A stretch of 64,000 bases of DNA from Ptychodera flava (lineage: Eukaryota; Hemichordata; Enteropneusta; Ptychoderidae). Location of the stretch: assembly GCF_041260155.1 (NCBI RefSeq), contig NC_091938.1, forward strand, positions 18,265,632 to 18,329,631, written 5' to 3'. This document shows positions 54,001-64,000 of the stretch, one piece after another (position 1 is the first letter of the stretch; every line of letters begins with the position of its first letter). The position numbers were made by a program, and so were the translations under genes. The notes beneath the pieces are model-generated. The model was not told where the DNA came from. It ran no database searches and was given only the letters and a program-made list of their open reading frames with translations.

Positions 54001-56993
54001 CTATTATTTTGTAACAAATAGCTACACACAGGATGTTACATAAAGTATTTGCTGGACAATCGCCACTTTTACAAAATTCCGGTACATTTTCGGATAACAA
54101 TGAAACCCTGCTGACAACAAAACAGACTGTATACGCCACGATATGTCATTCCGAAACAGCCTTTGATAGATAATAAGGTCAAGAACTGAAAATTCTTATG
54201 GAAAAAATAACAGGGAAAATTTTTTAAGTCCTAAAAAATTGTACGGCAGCAAAGAATTGTATGATTTTATATAATTGGGATGTCTGTCTCCTGGGCTCAT
54301 ATTATGAGCCAAACAAAACGTCTGCCCTGATGGGGAAAGACTTAGATACATGCGTCTGCAAATCGGTGCCATGCCATTGATAGACTATAAATGCACACTG
54401 AATCGGTAAACGCAGCATAGAATGCTTCCCCGTAAGCAACAAACACGTGCTCAAGTTCCCTTTGAATAGTGGTAAAACACTAAAACAGTTTACTACAATG
54501 CATGCCAGTTGTAATGACTACAATGCAAACTGTCCGAATTGAATCGTTCATTGTCAATCCCTCTGGATGCCAATTGGCATGTGATTAGTCCCTGTGGATG
54601 TAACCATGCTTCGTTAGTTGCTCTGTTCTTCTGATGGTTGTCTTTGTTGGATGTGTATTATTCCATGGTGGCGATGAAGTAAAGAGTTCAGAGCAGCCTA
54701 ATCCCAAAAGTCTGTGTAGTCCACCATCCTAGGTGCATAGATATTCTAAACTGATAATCTATATCATCTCGTTAATGACTCTTCATATCCTGATATATTC
54801 ACTGGAACCATATTAAATGGGCAATATAACAAGATATTTACCGTTTCTATAACCCAACAACCCTAACTGTTTTAACAACCTCGCATAATTTTGCCTTTAA
54901 AAATCAAAAAAAAACGTTCTTAACCGACCTACCCTGTTGCCCAGAGAAATGTTCACGGCAGGATACATATTTTTGGCCTGTTACGATTTGTAGCAACACC
55001 CACATCATAATATCATCTGAGAAATCTTGCAATCTACACAAAACTGCCGTATTTCTAATAAAGTTGGGGCGTTTTGGGAAAGCACGTCTAGTATCTGGCA
55101 CCATTGTCACATCGCACAGGCTGTTTCCGAGGTCAAGCTCTCTTGTTTTGTGGCGCGCTACAAAAAGTTGGTTGATTACCTGTGTTAAACTTCCATTCAT
55201 TATGTAAAAATTGATACTTATGTCTCTGGTGTTGTCCATCGTATGTTTTGTTTTTGTTTTGTTTGTTTGTTTGTTTTTTGAGGTGAGCTTTACTTTATTG
55301 TGAGGATTACAGTGTCTATTCGTTCAATGCCGTAGGACTTTATCGAAATACAATTCACTCTCGCATTAATCTCGCTTCAGACCATATTGTACCATCCTGG
55401 CCAAAATTGCTGTAAAGCCAGACGACAGTAATTATCAAATTGTCTTACCCGCATTACAAACACGTTTCGCCACTCGCTTATCTATTTTTGGTTTAGCTCA
55501 TTTGGTTTTGCAAGATGTCAAGCTCAAAATTGTGATTCATTAAAGGGAAGAAACGCAAAAGCTATTTGTTTTACGGGTATTGACTAAGGTTACAGTTTAT
55601 TTTGGTTTAATATTTTCAATTTTAACCAAACGCAAACAACACATGACTCAGCAAAAATTGCATGTGTAAGGCCGAAAGATGACGAGCGTATTTTTTTCCT
55701 AACATTACACTTTACTAAAGTAGTCATATTCGATACTGTCGGGTCATAGCAAGATACTTCTAAGGATGACACTGACCATTTCATATTGCGTTATAATGCC
55801 GACCTGCTTTGCTATTTTCAAATCGTTAGAAAGGATGTTTATCGACAACATAGAACTGGAACACCACGGTATTAATCAGCATGTGTGTAGATAAACAAGC
55901 TCGGCCAGTGGCATTTGCCATTGTACATCCGGGTTAAATAAAAAAACAGAGTTCAATGGCCAACTCTTTCCGTTTTTATGAGAGGAAAGAATAAACATTT
56001 TTAAGCATGCCATCGCTGACCAAGATGTTTTGAAAAGGAGGATAAATATTTGATTTTCTTAACGGTCATGAAATTCAGAACGTCTACCAAAGATTATGCC
56101 GTTCAATATGTTATTGTCCGCTCTTGGATGAGAGCAAACTTTGCACGATATACTGTAAAACGAGTCTATTATGGGCCGGTAGGGGATACATCATCGCTAT
56201 TATTTTATAGTTTTGGTAATGCAAAAGAATTTGTAGATGCCAAAACATTTGGGGCCACAATGCATAATCGGATAGATTATCAGTAATAATAAAGGAATGA
56301 CGTTACTGATTCCACTGGTATTGACAGGGCTATGATATAATGCAGAATATTGTATCGTCATTCTTCCGCCAAGGTGATGATGTACCTGACGTCTTTTTCA
56401 CTGCGCAGACTCAGTTCGTCCCATGGCATCAACGTGACTCTTTATTAATTAAGCCATTAATCTGGCTGCGAACAGACCAAGCAAGTCAGGGGCAACGCTC
56501 GGAGGGCTGACAATCCTGCACACAAAGGTGAGGAGGGTGCGCTTTTAATATTTATTTAGAAGTTATTATCGTGAATTCTGTAAACTTGAGAATGTTTAAA
56601 TATCTTTCCTAAAGTATGAAGGAAGGCATTTTCTCAAAAAAATATTATGAGGACACACTCCGCTTCTGTCTTACTTATGACAAAATACACAAATATGCAA
56701 ATGCTATCTCTGGAAACGATATTACCTCGTAACCCCTCGTCTGTATTAAATGACACCGATCCGTACCGGAAAATATGTAAAGCGATATACTTGCGAACTT
56801 TCCCTATTGGTACAAACTTTTGATGTTTAAGTAAACCTTTGAAGTGAGCGTACGTTTAGAGGCATTAGGCGGGAGGAGGTTCTTGATGGTGACTCTGAAT
56901 TGCCATTGGTGTATACACGTGTCGGCACTCGTGACATGAACTTCAGTGTTGCGCCGCCAGTTTCTCGAAAGATCAAATAATTATATATATAGA

Positions 56994-56998
<5 letters not shown>
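51017..56998. other. No recognisable gene
   Basis: Nothing recognisable beyond a short GTTT-rich tract near 55243-55280. Open frames of up to 128 codons have no domain. Confidence 0.45.

Positions 56999-57067
<69 letters not shown>
56999..57067. repeat. (GA)n microsatellite
   Basis: Uninterrupted GA run directly beyond the Penelope-like 3' end; it may have grown from that element's tail. Confidence 0.97.
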
Positions 57068-57070
<3 letters not shown>

Positions 57071-57360
57071 AGACGCACCAACTCAGGACACCAAGCTCTT
57101 CATTTATAAAATTTATTACACCGATGTTTCGTGGGAGTAATCCCACTTTATCAAGGTTAAAACAATCTGAAATAAAATAACAACGACAAACTTGAAGTAA
57201 AATACACATGCCAAAATAGATTGAATCATACAGAGACTGGAAAACGCGTGTGAAAGTAAAAAATAAAAATTGGCGCCAACTTACAAAAAAGGCGAGCAGG
57301 AAACTGCCCCGCTTTCCTTCGAACCCAGAAGTCGAATGGTCAAAGTGTGGGTATTGTTTC
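57068..57360 (-). mobile_element. Penelope-like 3' end with hammerhead-like core (second copy)
   Basis: On the minus strand, CTTGATAAAG is followed by a perfect stem TGGGA-TTAC-TCCCA and then CGAAAC (core 57126-57155), then AATAAA and a GAAGAGCTTGG stretch. Box order and spacing match the copy at 14549-14579. The first box is degenerate, so this copy is probably inactive. The assignment rests on known hammerhead motifs in Penelope-like elements; the 5' limit at 57360 is approximate. Confidence 0.4.
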
Positions 57361-57443
57361 AAAACAACGTCAAGGCTTATTATACTTGAAAGACATTTGC
57401 ATATTAACGTGTAGGAAAGGTGGCAGTGCAAACCACACAGACC

Positions 57444-57591
<148 letters not shown>

Positions 57592-57727
57592 ATGTTTGAA
57601 ATTACAGTGATCGATGTTAAAAACAAAGCTTTTATGAATAATAACATAAATTACTTCAAGTACGAAGTAATAATATCAGTTACTTTTGTTTCATTGATGC
57701 CGCAATCTTCGGACAGAAGTGAAAATT

Positions 57728-57810
57728 GCAGGATTCATGAAATTTATTCTGTCTGAGGATTGCAGGATGCGTGAAATTTGTTCTGTATGAGGATTGCAGA
57801 ATGCATGAAA
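57728..57810. repeat. 34 bp tandem repeat, about 2.5 copies
   Basis: Units start at 57728, 57762 and 57796 with GCAGGATTC, GCAGGATGC and GCAGAATGC, each followed by a TGAAA segment and, in the two full units, TGAGGATT. Confidence 0.8.
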
Positions 57811-59053
57811 CATCCTAGAAGGGAGGAGCAAGCTTGCTTTAGAGTACCCTCCTGAAACATGACACATTTGTCATTATCGTAATTTAGCATTTTCAAACTT
57901 TTGATGCAACATTTTTTGAATAAATCTCTGCTTCATTACATTATGAGCTGGCTTAGTGGGGGAAAGATAATGGAAACATTTAAATTCCATTTAGTCAGAA
58001 GTTTGCACCGTAAAGCAAAATTGACATTCCGAAGAAAAGATTCGACGTTTAATTGTTGTCAAACCTCCTGTAGTTCAGCCTAGGAGCGACTGTCACAGCA
58101 TTAAGTGGTGTGAGTCTTGGCCCAGCATCTTACACATTCCAGTTAAGGAACGTGAAGAATTACTTCGCGTCATATCACGCCCTCTCCATTTTCACTCCAA
58201 TTACCTGATCATTTTCAATTTCCATTGTTTCCGTACACTATATATAAGTATGTCTTGTATCACACAGCGACTTTCGTCTTGATGCTGTTCTTAAACTTCT
58301 AAGGTTAGAGCAGACAATTACCGCAGTCGAAGAGGGAAGTACATTATAAATAAGTCACGTTTATCACCACTGGTGATTCGGAAAACACTATTCTTTTTCT
58401 ATAGTACTACCAGATAAAACTTTGCTGATGCCCTGCATTGTACGACATATTTGAAGAACTAAAACGACATCCGGCTTTACTAGACTGGGAATGGTTTTTC
58501 TCAGTTTTATTTCTCCGTTGATGTTCAGTTAAAGTTGTTTTGTCACCAACCTGTCAAGAGACAAATATGCTAATGCAGAAGAACAACACTAAATTTGAAC
58601 CACGCGACAAAAACTAAACAATAAACAACAGGGCCCGTTTGGCACCATTGACAGATTAATAGAGTGACCCTGAAGCTTTTCTGTAATAGAATGCTCACTG
58701 TGAAAAAGAAACTGTCTGGTACGTTACGTCATCTTTACAAGCTTGTCCCCAGGTCATTTTGATAGTTTTAGAATTCTACTTCAATGCGGCTTTTGATTTA
58801 GTCCTTCGTTCGGTTCCTCGCACTGTGCACTGGTTGTGTACGATGTTGTAGTCGATTATTTCGCATGATAACATGCCGGACGGCGATATAGGAAAATGTG
58901 TTTGAGTGACACACAGAGAAAACTTACTGTAAGCAGCTGAAGCTGCCACATAGCGGAAAACAATGCCTATTCTTACTCGGAGCTTCAGATGTATAAAGAG
59001 CAACTTTCATATGATAATGCTGAATGACAATATTCCGGCGTACTTTGAAAGGA

Positions 59054-59078
59054 CTGTCTGGGCAATCTGCCCAGACAG
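59054..59078. repeat. Perfect 11 bp hairpin
   Basis: CTGTCTGGGCA and TGCCCAGACAG separated by three bases. It is followed by no T run, and its role is unknown. Confidence 0.6.
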
Positions 59079-60448
59079 GCTTGGATAGAGAAACGAAAAC
59101 TATGGCTCGTACCCTTTATGATTATTTGAAAATTCCTGCATTTTGAACTGTAGTTTGACAAAAATAATAACTTTTCAATTTCATTGTTAAATTCATGTAG
59201 ACATGTTCTACAGGAGAATAGAAAGAATGCACACCATTCAACAAAAATGTACCCTATGCAGAGTTCAACTAGCTCGTATTAATTCCTTTGGAATGTGTTA
59301 TGATTAGTGTGTATAGGCAAAGGAGAGTCTGCAGTTTACCATATAGTGCATTGCTTTTTTTCATGTAAAGTCTGGAGATGTTCTGATTTCTCTTGTGGTA
59401 TGTGAATACAAAGAGGCATCAAATAGAAATCCGACTCATTTTGAAATAGCGTTAAATTTGTCGATACAGCAGGTATGTATGCAATGTTTGATGAATTGTC
59501 GGCAACTGAATGTTTGCCCGGACTTGAATTCATGTTTCAACGGTAACATAGCATACTATGCACATCCACATACTTTGAATTTCCATGAAGAAGGAGAATA
59601 AGAAAGCGAATTTTATTCATAGTTTATAACAAAGTGCATGAAATTTTTATCAAAAGTTACAGCGATAAGTCTCTTTAAATGGGCATCATTAAAGTTTGAA
59701 TATTTTATAGATCTACACAATTGCTACGGTTGCAATCCGCTTTGACATACCAAGGTTGTTACTTTTTGTTGTCTGTCATTGCCCAGAGTGCGCGTGCCAC
59801 GCATCCAAATAGTTTACAGTGCTCGTTGCTGGGCTCTAGTTTTTCATTCAGCGTAAACTTCTTTCTCCTGTGTTCAACAGAGAAAAAACAATTTATAACG
59901 TAAGAATCTATTATATTAACTTGACGCGATTATTACAGTTTAGAATAATGGACCACGGAGGACTGGCTTTTCCTTCGTTTTACTCGTTTGGTTTGCTCAG
60001 AGGTACTCGGAATTTTCAAACAATTGACCGCATTCGGAGTTCGTTGGTACCAGTATTTCTCAGAAGGCAAGCTTACAATAGCCTTCGCTTACCATGATAC
60101 AAGCAAAGGTCGGAATTGTCGTTCGTCTGTTATATTATTGACGAAGGATGGGGCTTTAGACAATATATTCAAAGTGAAAGAAGCGACCTATATGATAAGA
60201 GATAAAAGATTCCTCCAATCACATTTACATGCGGTTGTGATCTGCATGACTGAAGGCCAAGTCATCACATCATCTACTCGTATAATAAAGCGTTATGGCC
60301 AAGGTTCCTGTCAATGGCCATAGAGGTCTCTGTTTTACCTCCATGAAATGCCTTCATCATCAACACTACAATAATAATGTTTCTTATTTCTGAAATTGAT
60401 TTTGCACGGTCCGTATCTCTCGTGTAAATCGTTCCATCAGATCAAACC

Positions 60449-60461
60449 TGACCTTTGACCT
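60449..60461. promoter_or_regulatory. DR1-type nuclear receptor site
   Basis: TGACCTTTGACCT, complement of AGGTCAAAGGTCA, outside the 37.5 kb element. An isolated match; no promoter is visible nearby. Confidence 0.25.
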
Positions 60462-60561
60462 TTATGCCAAACTAAGTGTTAAAGGAAAATAATTTTAAAA
60501 GGGAGGAAAACTCCGTCTGTAAAAATACTGATGATGAAATGGTATAATATCGGCTCTTGTT

Positions 60562-61400
60562 GATTTTATTTTTTTTTTTTATTTACCCTTTTACTGAGCG
60601 GCCGAGTTACTGAAATAGTAATTTTCATCGGGGCTCATACAATTTTCGATAAAAGGAAAAATACATTTTTCAATACAAGAAAACAAAAGTAAATTAAAGG
60701 GGAACATTCTTTTAACATATTCTTTCAGTTTACATTTGAATGTGTACAGATTGGTCAAATTTTTCACTTCAATCGGTAATGAATTCCAAACTTTCGTGGC
60801 ACGGAAATGAAAACTACGTTGTCCAGTGCCTGAAACACATCTTGGTACATGACAATTCTCACGTGCAGTAGAGCGTGTAAAATAATCATGAACATTACTT
60901 TGTGGAGTAAATAAATTAGATAAATATTGTGAAGCATAACCATTCATACATTTGAAACTTAATAGTGCCATGAAATAAAAAATTCTTTGTCTAATCGACA
61001 TAACATTACATGTAGAAAATAAAGCATTTGAGGGAAAATCAATTGATAACTCAAAAAGTGTGCGTAACGCCCGTTTTTGAATGAGAATATAAACTTTGTC
61101 AAGATTATTGACCGTTGCATTACCCAAAACAACACAACAATAATCTAAAGTACTCTGTATGAGACCATGATATAAGATAATACGACAATCAAAAGAGAAA
61201 TATCGACCTAATCAGCGCAGTAAACCAATTCGTTGACTAAGTTTTTTGCATTAATTATCTATATGGACGTTCAATGGTAACGTTTCATCAAGAGTTACCC
61301 CTAAAATTCCATCACATTGTACTTGAGGAATAAAAGTGTCAACAACCTGTACAGATAATGAACTGATGTCGCGCTTCGGTACACAAATTTATAAAATCCG
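60562..61400 (-). pseudogene. 5'-truncated LINE C-terminal fragment with poly(A) tail
   Basis: Read on the minus strand it encodes the end of a non-LTR reverse transcriptase protein. It has ILGVTLDETLP, then STLDYCCVVLGNA, IQKRALRTLF and finally GQRSFHFRATKVWNSLP, a hallmark of CR1/jockey-like C-termini. At least three stops interrupt the 5' part (near 61390, 61260 and 61225), while the last 178 codons are open down to TAA at 60591. A run of A on the minus strand follows within 30 bp (60562-60580), marking the 3' end. The catalytic RT core is missing. It is unrelated in detail to the fragment at 3962-4960, whose 3' tail is ATT-type. Confidence 0.88.
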
Positions 61401-64000
61401 CATGCGGCGAAAATATTTATATAGCCATGAAACGGTCGCTCGAGTGTCTATGCTGAAAAAATTATATAGAACTAAATTGCATTTCAGGTGGGATATCCAG
61501 CCCCTGGAGCATATTTGCTGAGCGTACAATTGTTTAATAGTTGTTTCTTTTGTAAATATCAGACGTATTATATCACAATGAATATTTTCACGTCTACTAT
61601 GTGCATTGTTTTGACACTTAAAAGTTTCGCATAACTCTACAGAAAGAGCAGTTATGTGACAAATGCAATATTGACACGCTTTCACTTTGTTCATATCATG
61701 CTCTGTCAATTACATGTCACCTGCCGCTCAGACACACTTAAGCTGAAAAGAACAACTCTTAATCAGAATAATGGTCTCCGGGGTCGGTACTTTTTTCGTA
61801 AAGACACAAGAATTTGTATTGTATATCCAACACTACACTGTTTGTCGATTTCTAAATCGACCATTGGGAATAGTAAATTTGGCAAAAGAATACCACGCTG
61901 CAAGTGACTCAGACAAACAGACATGGATATATAAACCGAACCATATATATTTATGCATATATACAGATTTCGTCGTGGGCAATAACAGCACTCGATGCCA
62001 AATAATAATGTAACAACATTATTTGTCATTTATTTTTCATGCATCTTGAAATGTGACCTTCAGACGGATCTGAATTTTCCCAACATCTTTCACCTCGTTT
62101 ACATTATTGGGATGTACATGTACCATTATACTTCGGTCTTAGGTGGTGTTAAACTTCGATAAATGATAATTCAGGTATATTTAACAGCGTAGATTTATCA
62201 GCGTTTATTATTTGCAGCTTTTCTGATAGGCAAAGATTGAATCGTTCGCTTATGTTAGTGTGTCTCGATGCTCTGCCAATTGACCGTGAAACGTAAAGTT
62301 ATTGGTCTTCGTATTTAAGCCATCAAATGTACTTTGATAATTCAGTTTTGTTTTTATACTTCTTGTTGCGGAAGGATTGCTTCTGATTAGCAAAGCATGT
62401 CTTAAAGGTGTTCTCAGTGAGCCTTAAACCTTCTCCTTATTGACTCCTGTTGAGACTCTGGCCTTCTGAATGACACCTCTGGCTTTGCAATTACCTTTCA
62501 ACGGACATTTAGACTTATCTTGACAATTAAAAACTGATGCTTTGTTTCTATGCTGGTTCCCAGCGGTTATTCTCTTATTATGCGATTTGATGTTATCAGT
62601 GCAATAATATTGTAGCTTACTTTAATTGTGTTTCTATCAAAAATCTTGCGTAGTGACATCACATAGTTTAACCCTTTTTCAGTAAAAAGTGGAAAATAAC
62701 GTCAGCAAAATATTCCTCCGACTTCTTGATCACCATTTTCCGAAGGAATCTAAACTACACAATATTTTACATGGGTACGCCCTAAGCCTGCAAAATGAGA
62801 CAAAAAGGCATAATGAAAAGTTAGATCTGTCTAAAAATTGCAAGATGAGTTGTAAGTAAAAATGTTATAGTTCACAGTCAAAGTCCAAAGTAAAATTGAA
62901 AAAAACTGATTTTTGTAAGTTGAAATTTGAAATAAAAAATTGAACAAAACAACAGTTTGAAGACAGCAACCTTTAAGGCTTGCGAGGTGCCGCTATCCCT
63001 ACGCGTCTGTCAACATATAACTATCTTTTTAAACTAAAGACGAGGATAGGTTATTTTTAGAATGAGACATAAGGCAACTATAGAACCAACCGGAAATTGA
63101 ACCTGGCACAGCTTTGATACTCCCTTTTGGAATGAAGTTTATTGGCTCGCCGCAACGTGATACGGATCCACATTGTTGACAGAAGCGATGATAAGCAGTT
63201 AAGGCGCACGCAGTCAGTTATGATGATTGCGAAAGCAACTCAGATTTACACACTCTCGAATTCATTCTTTCTGATAATTGTAAACGTGTGCTTTTAAGTG
63301 ATAAAAGATGAAAACAAGATTGAATAGCAGGTCTTACGAGTGTTGAAATATGACTTAAAGAAAAAACATGCGTTTTCAATTTAATCATTTTGATGTCTCT
63401 CTCGTGACAAATCTTATGATGCTGTCTGCTTTGAATCAAAGTCCATCGGCGTACATCTTCAGTAGCCGTGTTGTAAGCTGACTACACCACAGGGAAAAGG
63501 AGGAAATAAAATGGGTAAATGTGATCGATTATTTGGTCTGAGTCTGTACTATTCCTGCTATAACAGTGTTTGAAATATATTCTCCATCATTTCGAACAAA
63601 AACTCAAAGACGCAGCATCCTAAAGCAGTTTAACTCTCCAAACAATACAAGTCGAGAAGACGGCTGAATGTTGAAAGCTAGATTTTTGTACCAAGTGCTT
63701 GAGGCAAGCAGAAAAGAGAGCGTTAATGTTGCATTTGTCAAACTGTGATAAGGAAAGTGATAGTTAAAGTTAAGTGGCTTCAATAGTATGCACATAACAG
63801 ACAAAGAAAATCTGTCTTGGTTGAAAAGGGGCACAGGTTCAAGAAGGTTGTGAACATGCTGTCACATATTTAAACGGATATCTCATGTTGCGCAACCGGA
63901 TATTTGCACAAATGAGGCGAACTAGATTTTACTGCTGAGATTAAGATCGTCTGCACAAAATAAATAGAAAAGGTCTGAGATATAATTGCATTGTGATTCT
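61401..64000. other. No recognisable gene
   Basis: AT-rich sequence without recognisable coding domains, RNA genes or repeats. Confidence 0.45.

Larger units (their letters stand above)
57811..60561. other. No recognisable gene
   Basis: No domain or exon chain seen. It includes an 11 bp hairpin at 59054-59078 and a direct-repeat receptor-type site at 60449-60461. The overlapping plus-strand frames at 59870-60323 are unrecognised. Confidence 0.45.

Overview
The window looks like non-coding-rich nuclear DNA from an invertebrate animal. The evidence is GT-AG introns, a multi-exon claudin-family gene, remnants of non-LTR retrotransposons, TIR elements, satellites and long microsatellites, with no dense coding and no operons. 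The repeat styles (elements beginning TAGTCCCCAC, foldback elements at TTAA targets) suggest a marine invertebrate, perhaps a hemichordate or lancelet. I could not test that, so the clade is only a guess.

Layout. Positions 1-3961 hold nothing I recognise. 3962-4960 is a broken LINE fragment on the minus strand. 5041-7237 is a satellite with two alternating monomer classes. From 7.7 to 32.7 kb the window is a nested segmental duplication: a truncated first copy (7707-11394), a full 8.4 kb unit A (15123-23526) and a full 8.0 kb unit B (23527-31559), followed by the same right flank that follows the first copy. Units A and B each carry a three-exon claudin-like gene on the minus strand. The B gene is intact (188 residues, clean splice sites). 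The A gene has lost 21 bp from its first membrane segment and has several frameshifts. The paralogous copies act as empty-site controls, so three inserted foldback elements with TTAA target duplications can be bounded to the base (7886-8971, 9148-10247, 31564-32244).

32.8-38.9 kb is a repeat cluster: a TATG microsatellite, a small hAT-like element, a 145 bp tandem repeat, a 61 bp duplication, a 26 bp minisatellite of about 42 copies, and a TIR element built from five 225 bp repeats. Most of those repeats carry an E-box next to nuclear-receptor-type half-sites. 38.9-57 kb is mostly featureless. 57-58 kb has GA and TA microsatellites around a Penelope-like 3' end with a hammerhead-like core, a partner of one at 14.5 kb. 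60.56-61.4 kb is a second LINE fragment. The rest is featureless.

The only protein-coding gene I can support is the claudin-like gene in unit B. Its decayed sister, the duplication history and the elements that landed in it are the main story of the window.
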